Translations under genes and position numbers: made by a program
Shown: positions 17,998 to 27,320 of the stretch, one piece after another
Numbering within the stretch: the stretch's first letter is position 1
Layout of the letters: every line of letters starts with the position of its first letter
NCBI GenBank assembly: GCA_947063875.1
Contig: CAMSTY010000001.1
Location: 48,790 to 112,789, forward strand
DNA: 64,000 bases
Source of the DNA: an uncultured bacterium
Lineage (GTDB): Bacteria; Bacillota; Clostridia; Lachnospirales; Lachnospiraceae
Reading direction: 5' to 3'
The notes under the pieces: generated by a model
What the model saw: the letters and a program-made list of their open reading frames with translations, nothing else
The model's database searches: none
Told to the model about the DNA's origin: nothing

Positions 17998-18364
17998 TGC
18001 GTCTCTCTGAGGGTATAAATTGGGTTGTTATGTGGAGGGGATAGTAAATATGCACAAAAAACAAGAAAAAATTTATGCAAGTTTGTGCACACTTGTTTTG
18101 CGGTTTATGTTATTATAATAGACGTAACCCCCCAATACATTATATAGTTTTTGCTACACCCCATAAGAAACGAAATACCTTCTCCTGAAAGAGCCGACTA
18201 CCCCGTCGGCTCTTTCACTTTCCGGGAAGATATTGGATTTTTTTGTAAAATCATGAAGAAACTGGTTGTATCTGAAGGAAGAACTGGATAAAATAGGAAT
18301 AATGACGCTGTGAGAATGGTCAGAGGAACGGGAATCGCAATAATGAGAGGAAATGTAAAAAAGA
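17998..18364 (+). promoter_or_regulatory. 367-bp leader region between ftsH and the amylase gene
   Basis: No convincing gene here. Seen directly: an inverted pair GCACAAA (18052-18058) and TTTGTGC (18082-18088), a TATAAT at 18114-18119 with no good -35, and a perfect 12-bp hairpin GAAAGAGCCGAC/GTCGGCTCTTTC (18187-18198 and 18205-18216). The hairpin could terminate ftsH transcription although the T-run after it is poor. A 22-codon frame at 18050 with GGAGGGG upstream overlaps the repeat and is not called. Confidence 0.45.
18187..18216. terminator. Perfect 12-bp stem hairpin, possible terminator or leader structure
   Basis: GAAAGAGCCGAC and GTCGGCTCTTTC flank a 6-nt loop TACCCC. Only ACTTTCC follows, so termination efficiency is uncertain. 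Confidence 0.5.
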
Positions 18365-20455
18365 ATGGATAATGCGCAATACACAGGGGTGAATCAAAAA
18401 GCATTGTTTGCGGATGAGACATCGGATTACCGCAGACCAGAAGAGCCGGATCCGGGAGACCGGGTGCTGCTCCGTTTTCGGACAGCAAAGGATAATGTTG
18501 ACGCTGTTTTTTATATAGAAGAAGAAAAACAGTTGGAAGCCCGGATGATTAAGGTATCTTCCGGAGAACTGTTTGATTATTATGAGTATGTGATCGTGGC
18601 CGGGAAGGGGGTCAGGCGGTACTGTTTCAAAGTGGTGAAGGGAGACGAGGTCTGCTATTATAACCGTCTTGGAGTGAGCGCGGAGGTTTGCCCGGAATAT
18701 TCTTTTCGGATCACGCCAGGGTTTCATACGCCGGACTGGGCCAAAGGGGCCGTGATGTATCAGATTTTTGTGGATCGTTTCTGCCGCGGCGATGAAAACA
18801 ACGACGTACAGTCCTGCGAATATGTCTATATCGGAAGACCGGTGTATCATGTGGAGGACTGGGGAAGGAATCCCTCTACCATGGATGTCGGCTGCTTTTA
18901 CGGAGGCGACCTGCAGGGGGTATGGAAGAAACTGGATTATCTGCAGGATCTGGGTGTGGAGGTGATCTATTTTAATCCGTTGTTTGTTTCACCTTCCAAC
19001 CACAAATATGATACGCAGGATTATGACCATATCGATCCTCATTATGGGGTGATCGTCAAGGATGGCGGAGAACTGGTAGAGGAGCATGCGGCCAATAATG
19101 AGAAAGCCACCCGCTATCAGATCCGTGTTGCTTCCGAGGAGAATCTGGAGGCAAGCGATGCGTTTTTTGCCCGGTTTATGGAAGAGGTTCATAAACGGGG
19201 GATGAAAGTGATCATCGATGGAGTGTTTAATCATTGTGGTTCTTTTAACAAATGGCTGGATCGGGAATTGATATATGCCAATCAGGGGAAATATGAGCCG
19301 GGAGCGTATGAGTCCGCAGAAAGTCCTTATCGGACATTTTTTAAATTTTATAACGAAGAGGCCTGGCCCTATAACGACAATTATGACGGCTGGTGGGGAC
19401 ATGATACCTTGCCCAAGCTGAATTATGAAGAATCTCCCAAGCTATATAAATATATTATGGAGATTGCCCGCAAATGGGTGTCCCCGCCTTACTGCGTGGA
19501 CGGCTGGAGGCTGGATGTGGCGGCGGATTTGGGGCACAGCAGTGAATTTAATCACAAGTTCTGGCATGATTTCCGCAGGCAGGTGAAAGAGGCCAATCCC
19601 GATGCCATTATCCTGGCAGAGCATTATGGAGACCCTGCCAGCTGGCTGGAAGGAGATCAGTGGGACTCTGTTATGAATTATGACGCGTTTATGGAGCCGC
19701 TGACTTGGTTCCTGACAGGAATGGAAAAGCACAGCGACGAGTATAACGAGCATATGTGGGGGAACGGCGTCAGCTTTTTTAACAATATGTGGTATCACAT
19801 GAGCCGGATGCAGACACCGTCCCTGATGGTTGCCATGAACCAGCTTTCCAACCATGATCACAGCCGTTTCCTGACCCGGACGAACCAGATGGTGGGCAGG
19901 ATCGGTACGGCAGGAGCCGAGATGGCCAGTGTGGGGGTCAAAAAGGAGGTATTCCGGGAGGCGGTACTGATTCAGATGACATGGCCGGGGGCGCCTACCC
20001 TGTATTATGGCGATGAGGCCGGGGTATGTGGCTGGACAGACCCGGATAACCGCAGAACCTATCCCTGGGGAAATGAGGATTATGAACTGATTGAATTTCA
20101 TCGTTACATGATTCAGCTGCATAAAGAACTGCCGGCTTTACGGCGGGGATCGATCAAGCAGCTGCTGGCGGACAGCCATCTGATTGCCTACGGCCGTATG
20201 AGCGGGAGCAATAAATGTGTGATCGCAGTGAACAATGCGGATGGGGAGCGGCAGATAGAGATTCCGGTATGGGAGCTAGGAGTTACGGATAAGCAGGTTT
20301 TACGGCGGGTCATGCTGACGTATACCGACGGATACAACGCCGGCATAGAGGAGTATCCGGTAACGGATGGAAAGCTTGTACTGAAGCTGCAGGCACATTC
20401 AGGAGCGCTGTTTTCGACTGGGGCGAAGAGCCGGTGGATGCCGGAACGAGAATAA
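18365..20455 (+). CDS. GH13 alpha-amylase family enzyme (neopullulanase/cyclomaltodextrinase-like)
   Basis: 696-residue cytoplasmic alpha-glucan hydrolase; no signal peptide is seen. An N-terminal beta domain (about 1-115) precedes AVMYQIFVDRFCRGD, the barrel entry. All active-site regions are intact: GVFNHCG (region I), GWRLDVAAD with the nucleophile Asp, ILAEHYGD with the acid/base Glu, and SNHDHSR with the third Asp. The N-terminal domain plus this barrel is typical of intracellular maltodextrin-degrading enzymes. A GAGAGG lies about 14 bp before the ATG, a rather long gap. It contrasts with the inactive-looking GlgX-like gene at 8546. Confidence 0.9.
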   Translation: MDNAQYTGVNQKALFADETSDYRRPEEPDPGDRVLLRFRTAKDNVDAVFYIEEEKQLEARMIKVSSGELFDYYEYVIVAGKGVRRYCFKVVKGDEVCYYNRLGVSAEVCPEYSFRITPGFHTPDWAKGAVMYQIFVDRFCRGDENNDVQSCEYVYIGRPVYHVEDWGRNPSTMDVGCFYGGDLQGVWKKLDYLQDLGVEVIYFNPLFVSPSNHKYDTQDYDHIDPHYGVIVKDGGELVEEHAANNEKATRYQIRVASEENLEASDAFFARFMEEVHKRGMKVIIDGVFNHCGSFNKWLDRELIYANQGKYEPGAYESAESPYRTFFKFYNEEAWPYNDNYDGWWGHDTLPKLNYEESPKLYKYIMEIARKWVSPPYCVDGWRLDVAADLGHSSEFNHKFWHDFRRQVKEANPDAIILAEHYGDPASWLEGDQWDSVMNYDAFMEPLTWFLTGMEKHSDEYNEHMWGNGVSFFNNMWYHMSRMQTPSLMVAMNQLSNHDHSRFLTRTNQMVGRIGTAGAEMASVGVKKEVFREAVLIQMTWPGAPTLYYGDEAGVCGWTDPDNRRTYPWGNEDYELIEFHRYMIQLHKELPALRRGSIKQLLADSHLIAYGRMSGSNKCVIAVNNADGERQIEIPVWELGVTDKQVLRRVMLTYTDGYNAGIEEYPVTDGKLVLKLQAHSGALFSTGAKSRWMPERE

Positions 20456-20480
20456 AAAAGGGGGCGGAAGCCCCCTTTTT
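20456..20480. terminator. Bidirectional terminator between convergent genes
   Basis: AAAAAGGGGGC and GCCCCCTTTTT flank a GGAA loop. A-run and T-run on either side let it serve both the amylase gene and the minus-strand wall-binding gene. Confidence 0.88.
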
Positions 20481-20510
20481 GAACGGATGTTTTTCTTTTG
20501 TGGTTTTTGA

Positions 20511-21890
20511 TTACTGCTGGATAACTCCGTTGGTATCCACGGTCCAGATTTTATCATTGGCGTCCTTGAAATCCTTAAAGCCTTTTCCAAGATCTGCTTT
20601 TACTTCAGATTTGGAAGAAGAGGACGCTTTCTGGATTGTGCCGGAGGCATTGACCAGATAGCGGATGCCGTCCAGTTCAACCGGGGCATAGCGAAGATCC
20701 CGGTCAGCATCCAGACGCAGGCCCTGATTATATACGTTGTTGTCGCGGACACCATGGAAACCCTGACCCTTATTTCCGCCGTCAGTCAGGAAGAACCAGG
20801 TCTGATTCTCGTCCAGGTCTTCATTGTAGATAGTCTGCTTGCCGGTCTTCATCACGCCGTCCTCGCCGAAATAATAATTGGCTGTTCTTCCGTCCTCTGT
20901 GGTTACAAGCTGAAGGCCGGTCTCCATCTCGCCTCTGGTATTAAAAGCATAGCGGCGGGAATTGATGGTGAAGGTCTGAATCCCGGTTGAAGCGTGGTAG
21001 GGGCGGCCCTTCTTAAAATAGAAGGTAAAGATCTCGCCGTCCTCGCTGATGTCCGGAACTCCTTCGATCTGATACCAGCCTTCGGCGCGCTTGCCGTCTT
21101 CTTCATAATACTGATAGGAATCGATAGTATGTGTCAGCTCCTGGTTTTCTTCAGGGGCAGCTTCGGCTCCTTCCGCATTTTCTGCTGCTTCTGTCTGAGG
21201 AACGGGGAGCAGGTACCAGCCGGTCTGCATAATGCCGTTTTCAAAGGTATAGTAATTGCCGTCAATCTTTCGGTCCACTTCATTGATGACCATGCGGCCC
21301 TTGCTGTCGAAATAGTGCCAGATCATATCGGCATCCAGGGTGTCATCCTCGTTTTCCAGCTGGACCCACCCGGTTTTCATGACGCCGTCGCCTTCTTCTC
21401 CCAGATAGTAGGTAAAGCCGTCTAACTCCAGCTTTCCGATCTGCATATGGCCATCTTCATTAAAATAGTAGTTTTTGTTGTTGATGACCTTCCACTCAGA
21501 GACAGCACATTTGCCGTCGCTGCCGAAGTAGTACCAGTTGCTTTCCGGCGCATCGTCCTCCCAGTCCTCATTATCCTCGCTGATCCACTGATTATAAATG
21601 CGTTTGCCGTTCTCATCCACATAGTATTCATCGACTCTGGATGAGCGGGCGATCACGCCGTCTTCATCGAGATAGTACCACTCGTTGTCTTTCTTTTTCC
21701 AGGTATCGGTTATGGGATAACCGTCGCTGTCTAAATAACGCAGGTCGCCGTCTTCCTCTATCCATCCTGCTTTGGAGGCCGCAAAAGCGGTTTGTGTAAA
21801 TCCTGGGATTGCATTGAAAACTCCAGGGGCTACCGCAGTCATCACTGCCGCGGTGGATAATACAGCCAGAAACTGAACTTGTTTTTTCAT
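20511..21890 (-). CDS. Secreted cell-wall-binding repeat protein
   Basis: 459-residue exported protein. MKKQVQFLAVLSTAAVMTA and a following small-residue stretch form a signal peptide ending near AFA. The rest is about a dozen aromatic-Gly repeats of the choline-binding/CW_1 type, for example DNEWYYLDEDGVI, SNWYYFGSDGK and NKNYYFNEDGHM, which bind wall polymers in relatives. There is no separate catalytic domain. ATG 21890 has AAAGGAGAG upstream; an in-frame ATG at 21962 would bury the signal peptide. It lies next to the glycopolymer genes. Confidence 0.9.
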   Translation of the reverse strand: MKKQVQFLAVLSTAAVMTAVAPGVFNAIPGFTQTAFAASKAGWIEEDGDLRYLDSDGYPITDTWKKKDNEWYYLDEDGVIARSSRVDEYYVDENGKRIYNQWISEDNEDWEDDAPESNWYYFGSDGKCAVSEWKVINNKNYYFNEDGHMQIGKLELDGFTYYLGEEGDGVMKTGWVQLENEDDTLDADMIWHYFDSKGRMVINEVDRKIDGNYYTFENGIMQTGWYLLPVPQTEAAENAEGAEAAPEENQELTHTIDSYQYYEEDGKRAEGWYQIEGVPDISEDGEIFTFYFKKGRPYHASTGIQTFTINSRRYAFNTRGEMETGLQLVTTEDGRTANYYFGEDGVMKTGKQTIYNEDLDENQTWFFLTDGGNKGQGFHGVRDNNVYNQGLRLDADRDLRYAPVELDGIRYLVNASGTIQKASSSSKSEVKADLGKGFKDFKDANDKIWTVDTNGVIQQ

Positions 21891-21979
21891 AAATTGATTA
21901 CTCTCCTTTTTTGCGTGTTGAGACTTGTCTGTCCCGGTATTGTTTGGTGGCCGAAAATCCATATTTGCATTACTCTGCG

Positions 21980-22008
21980 ATTATAGCCGATCTTTTTGGT
22001 TCTGAAAA
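21980..22008 (-). promoter_or_regulatory. Candidate promoter of the wall-binding protein gene
   Basis: On the minus strand TTTTCA (22008-22003) and TATAAT (21985-21980) are 17 bp apart, upstream of the start at 21890. Confidence 0.5.
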
Positions 22009-22101
22009 GTGAAGGTTGCTGGCAGAGATGGAAGGTGGTGGCGGGGGAGGGGCAGGCAGGAAAGCGTAAGATTTTAGGGAGTAGGATTTTTCGCCAGGAT
22101 A

Positions 22102-22110
22102 TGCTATAAT
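22102..22110 (+). promoter_or_regulatory. Extended -10 promoter for the glycopolymer operon
   Basis: TGCTATAAT at 22102-22110 lies 43 bp before the first start codon. No clear -35 is seen, as is common for extended -10 promoters. Confidence 0.6.
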
Positions 22111-22152
22111 CGAAAGAAAACCTTCCTTCCGGGAATGAGAGGAGTCATAGTC

Positions 22153-24237
22153 ATGAAAATAAAGGTGTCCAACTATATTGCACAGAAGCTGGTAGAGTCG
22201 GGGATAAGCCAGGTGTTTACAGTGACTGGCGGCGGCGCTATGCACTTAAATGATGCGTTGGGCCATCAGCCGGGACTGCGGTGTCTTTATCAGCACCATG
22301 AGCAGGCTTGTGCGATGGCGGCGGAGGCATATGCCAGGATTCACAACAAGATCGGACTTTTGTGTGTGACTACCGGGCCAGGGGGGACGAATGCGATTAC
22401 CGGTGTGGTAGGGGGATGGCTGGACTCGATTCCCATGCTGATTTTGTCGGGGCAGGTGCGGTATGATACCACTGCGCGCTGGTCGGGAGTGGGAATCCGT
22501 GCCATGGGGGACCAGGAATTTGATATTGTGAAGGCGGTTGGCTGTATGACAAAGTACAGTGAGATGGTGATTGACCCTCTGCGCATCCGGTATTGTCTGG
22601 AAAAGGCATTGTATCTGGCCTATTCGGGAAGGCCGGGGCCGGCATGGCTGGACATTCCTTTGAATGTACAAGGCGCCTATGTGGATACGGAACAGCTGGC
22701 GGGATTTGACGCTGCGGATTATGAGGCCGGAGGAACCGGCTGGGCCATGCATGCCGTGGGGGTGGATCATACATCCGGTACGCCGGTAGTGGCGGCAGCG
22801 GCAGAGAACAGCCTGAAGGCAGCCGTGCTGGCAGGAAGCCGGGGGATGAAGCCCCTGACCGTGGAGGAACCGCCTCACGCGATTGCAGACGATTATGCGG
22901 GCAAGGGGGAACGCAGGCAGACGCTTGCGCCGAAGGTGACAAAAGAGACGGCCCGGGAGATTATTGAGCGGATTCGCAAGGCAAAGCGGCCGGTATGCAA
23001 CGCAGGAAACGGGATTCGGATCGCAGATGCGCATCCGGTGTTTATGGAAGCGGTGGAGAGGCTGGGGATTCCGGTCGTGACCGGCTGGAACAGCCAGGAC
23101 TGCATCTGGGACGAGCATCCGCTGTATGTGGGGCGGGCCGGCAATATGGGAGACCGCCCTGGCAATTTTGCAATTCAGAACAGTGACCTGGTGTTTTCGG
23201 TAGGGAGCCGTCTGAGTATCCGGCAGGTGGGGTATAATTATCAGACCTGGGCCAGAGAGGCGTATGTGATCTACAGCGATGTGGATGAGGAAGAGTTGAA
23301 AAAACCTAGTGTACATGCGGATATGCGGGTACATGCGGATGCAAAGGACCTGCTGGAGACGATCTGCCAGGTGCTGAGGGAGGAGTATACGGCGCCGGAT
23401 GACGGTGGCCAGGCTCCGGTATTCGGCGGCGGCCTGGGCCTGCCGGGGATGAACTGGAATGAGACCTGCCGGATGTGGAAAGAAAAGTATCCGGTGATCC
23501 AGGCGCAGCATCTGAAGCCGGATGCCGCCAAAGAGGCCAATATGTATGCTTTTATCAAGGAACTGAGCAGCAGGTTAAAGGAAAATCAGGTTACTGTGGT
23601 CGGAAACGGTTCCGCCTGTGTGGCTGGCGGGCATTCCTATATCATCAAAAAGGGGCAGCGGTTTATCAGCAATTCCGCGATTGCGTCAATGGGTTATGAC
23701 CTGCCGGCAGCGATCGGCGCCTGCCAGGCCGTACAGGAGACGCCGGATGGCCCGAAGGAGGATATCATTTTACTGACCGGGGACGGAAGCATTCAGATGA
23801 ATCTTCAGGAATTGCAGACCATTATCCATCATAGGATGCCGATTAAGATTTTCCTTATTAACAATGGAGGATATCATTCGATTCGCCAGACCCAGAAGAA
23901 TTATTTCGGCGAACCGCTGGTGGGGATCGGGGTGGACAGCTACGATCTGAGTTTTCCGGATATGGAAAAGCTGGCGGCAGCATACGGTTATCCTTACGTG
24001 GCAGCCAGACATAATGAAGAGCTGGCGGCGGCAGTGGAGAGGACTCTGGCAGCGGAGGGGCCGGCAATCTGTGAGGCATTTGTGACCAGGGACCAGAATT
24101 TTGAGCCGAAATCAGCAGCGAAGCGTCTGCCGGATGGAACGATGGTGTCACCGCCTCTGGAGGATCTCTCCCCGTTCTTGTCGGAGGAGGAGATGGATGC
24201 GATGATGATTATTCCACGGATTCGGGAAAACGGATAA
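22153..24237 (+). CDS. Thiamine-diphosphate-dependent enzyme, acetolactate synthase-like
   Basis: 694-residue member of the acetohydroxyacid synthase fold: PYR domain with catalytic Glu50 in HHEQAC, central domain, and C-terminal PP domain with the ThDP signature TGDGS (about residue 540) ending in NNGGYHS. It is longer than AHAS (about 560-590) because of an Ala/Gly-rich insert around residues 195-255. The gene leads a run of sugar-modifying and glycosyltransferase genes, so the inferred role is adding a two-carbon unit to a keto-sugar nucleotide, as YerE does, rather than branched-chain amino acid synthesis. ATG 22153 has AGGAG 9 bp upstream. Confidence 0.8.
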   Translation: MKIKVSNYIAQKLVESGISQVFTVTGGGAMHLNDALGHQPGLRCLYQHHEQACAMAAEAYARIHNKIGLLCVTTGPGGTNAITGVVGGWLDSIPMLILSGQVRYDTTARWSGVGIRAMGDQEFDIVKAVGCMTKYSEMVIDPLRIRYCLEKALYLAYSGRPGPAWLDIPLNVQGAYVDTEQLAGFDAADYEAGGTGWAMHAVGVDHTSGTPVVAAAAENSLKAAVLAGSRGMKPLTVEEPPHAIADDYAGKGERRQTLAPKVTKETAREIIERIRKAKRPVCNAGNGIRIADAHPVFMEAVERLGIPVVTGWNSQDCIWDEHPLYVGRAGNMGDRPGNFAIQNSDLVFSVGSRLSIRQVGYNYQTWAREAYVIYSDVDEEELKKPSVHADMRVHADAKDLLETICQVLREEYTAPDDGGQAPVFGGGLGLPGMNWNETCRMWKEKYPVIQAQHLKPDAAKEANMYAFIKELSSRLKENQVTVVGNGSACVAGGHSYIIKKGQRFISNSAIASMGYDLPAAIGACQAVQETPDGPKEDIILLTGDGSIQMNLQELQTIIHHRMPIKIFLINNGGYHSIRQTQKNYFGEPLVGIGVDSYDLSFPDMEKLAAAYGYPYVAARHNEELAAAVERTLAAEGPAICEAFVTRDQNFEPKSAAKRLPDGTMVSPPLEDLSPFLSEEEMDAMMIIPRIRENG

Positions 24238-24258
24238 CGGCAGGAAGGGCAAAGACAC

Positions 24259-25206
24259 ATGAACATAGTGGTGACGGGAGCGACCAGTTTTATCGGGACG
24301 GCAGCAGTAAGGCGGCTTTTGCAGGCGGGGCATGAAGTATGTGCCGTGGTGCGCCCAATGTCTGCGAATCGGAAGAACTTGGAAAATCAGATACCTCAAG
24401 GATGCCGGGGACGGATTCGGATATTGGAACTTGACATGCAACAGATCGCCCAAATAGCAGGGCAGATCGCTCGTCCGGCGGACGGATGGCTTCATATCTG
24501 CTGGGAAGGGGCAGGCAGTGATAACCGTACCTTGCGGGATGTGCAGCAGGCGAATGTGGCAGGTTCCCTGAAAGCCGTGCGGGCGGCAGCTGCCGTCGGC
24601 TGCCGGCGTTTTGTATTTACCGGGTCGCAGGCGGAGTATGGGATCTGCCATGAGACGGTCACAGAGGATTATCCATGCCATCCGGTGTCAGAATACGGCA
24701 AGGCCAAGACAGATTTTGCCGCCCAGGCAGAACCGCTCTGCCGGAAACTGGGAATGGATTATATCCATGCCCGGATTTTCAGCGTGTATGGTCCGGGTGA
24801 CCACCCCTGGTCTCTGGTGCAGTCCTGTCTGCGGACCTGGAAGCAGGGGGGGGAGATGAAGCTAGGGGAATGTACCCAGTGGTGGAATTTTCTCTATATT
24901 GAAGATGCGGCGGCAGCCCTGGTCAGCCTGTTGGAAAAGGGCCGTGCCGGGTATTATAATGTAGCAGGGAGAGATACCAGAAGGCTGCGGGAATTTGTCG
25001 AAGAGATGTATGAATTATGCAAAAGGCAGGGCAGCTATGTCTATGGAGAGAGGCCGCAGAATGCGGAAGGGCTGACGGATCTGCTGCCGGATATCACGAA
25101 AATCCATGCGGAGACCGGCTGGGAGCCGGAGATCCCGTTTGCGGAGGGAATTTATGAAATCTTGCATTGCCTGCCGGAGGCAGCTTCCGGCAAAACCAGT
25201 ATTTAA
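24259..25206 (+). CDS. NAD(P)-dependent sugar epimerase/reductase (extended SDR)
   Basis: 315-residue extended SDR. The dinucleotide-binding motif VTGATSFIG starts at residue 5; the YxxxK catalytic pair is YGKAK, preceded by FTGSQAEYG. It probably acts on a nucleotide-linked deoxysugar made with the flanking TPP enzyme and C-methyltransferase; the reaction (epimerase, reductase or dehydratase) cannot be fixed. The last 53 bp overlap the methyltransferase gene. A close paralogue lies two genes downstream (26352). Confidence 0.85.
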   Translation: MNIVVTGATSFIGTAAVRRLLQAGHEVCAVVRPMSANRKNLENQIPQGCRGRIRILELDMQQIAQIAGQIARPADGWLHICWEGAGSDNRTLRDVQQANVAGSLKAVRAAAAVGCRRFVFTGSQAEYGICHETVTEDYPCHPVSEYGKAKTDFAAQAEPLCRKLGMDYIHARIFSVYGPGDHPWSLVQSCLRTWKQGGEMKLGECTQWWNFLYIEDAAAALVSLLEKGRAGYYNVAGRDTRRLREFVEEMYELCKRQGSYVYGERPQNAEGLTDLLPDITKIHAETGWEPEIPFAEGIYEILHCLPEAASGKTSI

Positions 25207-26338
25207 ATTGAAAAACGCGCCGGCCTCGGCTCAGGATATTCCGGACAGGGAAAGTGTGCGGGAGGATAAGGGGTTGGATTTGGAATTGTATCAGTGCGGA
25301 CATTGCGGACTGGTGCAGTTTGCCTGCCAGCCGGTTGCCTATTACCAGGATGTGATACGGGCGGGAGGGTTCTCAAAAACCATGCGGAACCTGCGCCGCG
25401 GACAATACCGGCATTTGATAGAACATTACCATCTGGAAGGAAAATGCTTTCTGGAGGTGGGATGCGGCGGCGGAGAATTTCTGCAGGTGCTGGCGGAATT
25501 TCCGGTGGAGGCTTATGGCATGGAGCACCGGCCGGAGCTTGTGGCGCAGGCCAGAGAGGCGGGATTGCAGGTGTGGGAAGAGTTTCCGGAGACAAAAGAA
25601 CAGGAATTTGGAAAGGGAAGCGGGCATGAAGGGCCTTTCGATGTGTTTTTGTCGTTCAATTTCCTGGAACATCAGCCGGAGCCGGATGTAATGCTGCAGG
25701 CGATCTGGCACAACCTGACAGAAGGCGGCATGGGACTGATTACCGTGCCGGCCCTGGAGTATATCCTGGAGCAGGGCAGTTATTACGAACTGCTTCGCGA
25801 CCATATTGCGTATTATTCGTTTGATACGCTGAAAGGGCTGCTGGAACAGAACGGGTTTGCGGTGCTGGAGGAGAAGATGATAAACCGCGACACGATCTCG
25901 ATGATTGTGAAAAAAATACCAAAACCAGCGCAAAACGTGCCGTCAGGTTTTTTGAAAAAGGATTTTTCGGATTCTTTGAAAGAAGGGTATCGGGTTACCA
26001 GCCATGAAATCGAAGAACTGGTAAGACGACTGGAAAAAGAGGGAAAGACTTTGGCGGTATGGGGCGCCAGCCATCAGGGATTTACGCTGGCGGCGACGAC
26101 GGTCCTGGGCCAGAGAGCAGAATATATGATTGACTCCGCGCCTTTCAAACAGGGGAAATTTGCACCGGCTTCACATCTGCCGATTGTGGCGCCGGAGCAT
26201 TTCTGGGAGCATCCGGCGGATGTGGTTCTGATTGCGGCGCCTGGCTATACGGATGAGATTGCGGGAATTATCCGGGAGAAAAGCAATGCAAAAGTAGAGA
26301 TTCTGGCGATTCGTACCAGCCATATCGAGAATGTGTGA
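25154..26338 (+). CDS. Deoxysugar C-methyltransferase-like, SAM-dependent
   Basis: 394 residues in three parts: an N-terminal zinc-binding region with CIAC and CGHCG; a class I SAM domain with FLEVGCGGGEFL (about 112-123); and a C-terminal domain containing AVWGASHQGFTLAATT. This order matches the sugar C-methyltransferases of the TylC3/NovU type, which methylate C3 of 4-keto sugar nucleotides. ATG 25154 lies inside the previous gene with GGAGGG 5 bp upstream. The neighbours suggest a branched-chain sugar in a surface polymer. Confidence 0.85.
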   Translation: MKSCIACRRQLPAKPVFKLKNAPASAQDIPDRESVREDKGLDLELYQCGHCGLVQFACQPVAYYQDVIRAGGFSKTMRNLRRGQYRHLIEHYHLEGKCFLEVGCGGGEFLQVLAEFPVEAYGMEHRPELVAQAREAGLQVWEEFPETKEQEFGKGSGHEGPFDVFLSFNFLEHQPEPDVMLQAIWHNLTEGGMGLITVPALEYILEQGSYYELLRDHIAYYSFDTLKGLLEQNGFAVLEEKMINRDTISMIVKKIPKPAQNVPSGFLKKDFSDSLKEGYRVTSHEIEELVRRLEKEGKTLAVWGASHQGFTLAATTVLGQRAEYMIDSAPFKQGKFAPASHLPIVAPEHFWEHPADVVLIAAPGYTDEIAGIIREKSNAKVEILAIRTSHIENV

Positions 26339-26351
26339 GGAGGAAGCCGGA

Positions 26352-27320
26352 ATGGAAACAGCGGGAAAAAAGATTGTGATGACCGGGGCAACCGGTTTTA
26401 TCGGCAGGCATGTGGCGGGACTTCTCTTGGAGCAGGGGGTTCAGGTATATGCTCTGGTGCGTCCTGATTCTTTGCATAAGGACCTGCTTTTGGACCATGA
26501 GAATCTGCACCAGATTGAGGGGACGCTTTCGTCCGCCGGCGCCTGCCTTAAGGCGGTGGGACCTGCGGATGGCTTTTTTCACTTTGCATGGGGCGGGGTA
26601 AACCGGGAAGAGATTGATTCGCCGGCAGTGCAAACGAAAAACATAACGGATTCGCTGGCGTGCCTGGAAGCGGCGCGTGCGTTGGGATGCCGTATTTTCA
26701 TGGATGCCGGTTCGCGGGTGGAATACGGGATTATGGAAGACGGCATCATGGAGGAGAGCCGGGAGTGCCATCCGGTGAACGAATACGGAAAGGCAAAGCT
26801 GGAATTTTATCGCCAGGCAGAGCAGCTTTGCTGCCAATGGGGGATGGCTTACTATCACCTGAGGTTTTTCAGTGTGTATGGAAAAGGGGACCATCCCTGG
26901 TCGATTGTTTCCACACTGGTGCGGGAACTGCCGCTGGGGCACACGGTCTCTTTAAGCGCCTGCCGTCATCGCTGGAATTTTATGGAGATTTCGGATGCGG
27001 CCCGGGCGGTGGCGGAGTTGTACCGTCACAGTGACGGGCGGGATGGACAACGGCATGTGGTCAATGTGGCCAGCCGAGATACCCGGGAACTGCGTTCTTT
27101 CGTGGAAGAGATTCATGCGCTGTGCGGGGGAAGAGGGAACCTGGAATATGGTACTTTTGTACAGGCGAAAGAAGGAGCGCTCTCGATTTGCCCGACCGTG
27201 GAGCGGCTGCGGGAACTGACCGGAGGGACCTGGGCGGAACAAGTGACATTTGCCGGGGGGATTCAAAAGATGCTGGGAGGCTGTGATGAAAACAATCAGT
27301 GTACTGATACCTTGCTATAA
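26352..27320 (+). CDS. NAD(P)-dependent sugar epimerase/reductase, second copy
   Basis: 322-residue extended SDR similar to the gene at 24259. VMTGATGFIGRH begins near residue 10; DAGSRVEYG and YGKAKLEFY give the Ser/Tyr/Lys region; FFSVYGKGDHPWS closely matches FSVYGPGDHPWS of the first copy, indicating duplication. AGGAGGAAG precedes ATG 26352; the in-frame ATG at 26331 overlaps the methyltransferase end and is less likely. It overlaps the next glycosyltransferase by 35 bp. Confidence 0.85.
   Translation: METAGKKIVMTGATGFIGRHVAGLLLEQGVQVYALVRPDSLHKDLLLDHENLHQIEGTLSSAGACLKAVGPADGFFHFAWGGVNREEIDSPAVQTKNITDSLACLEAARALGCRIFMDAGSRVEYGIMEDGIMEESRECHPVNEYGKAKLEFYRQAEQLCCQWGMAYYHLRFFSVYGKGDHPWSIVSTLVRELPLGHTVSLSACRHRWNFMEISDAARAVAELYRHSDGRDGQRHVVNVASRDTRELRSFVEEIHALCGGRGNLEYGTFVQAKEGALSICPTVERLRELTGGTWAEQVTFAGGIQKMLGGCDENNQCTDTLL

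Noticed and set aside
18050..18118. A 22-codon frame after ftsH with GGAGGGG before ATG
   Set aside because: Too short and unsupported, and it overlaps an inverted repeat and a -10-like site, which is a better reading.
22246..23511. 421-codon minus-strand frame opposite the ThDP enzyme
   Set aside because: Antisense shadow; rich in His, Arg and Pro, no family resemblance.
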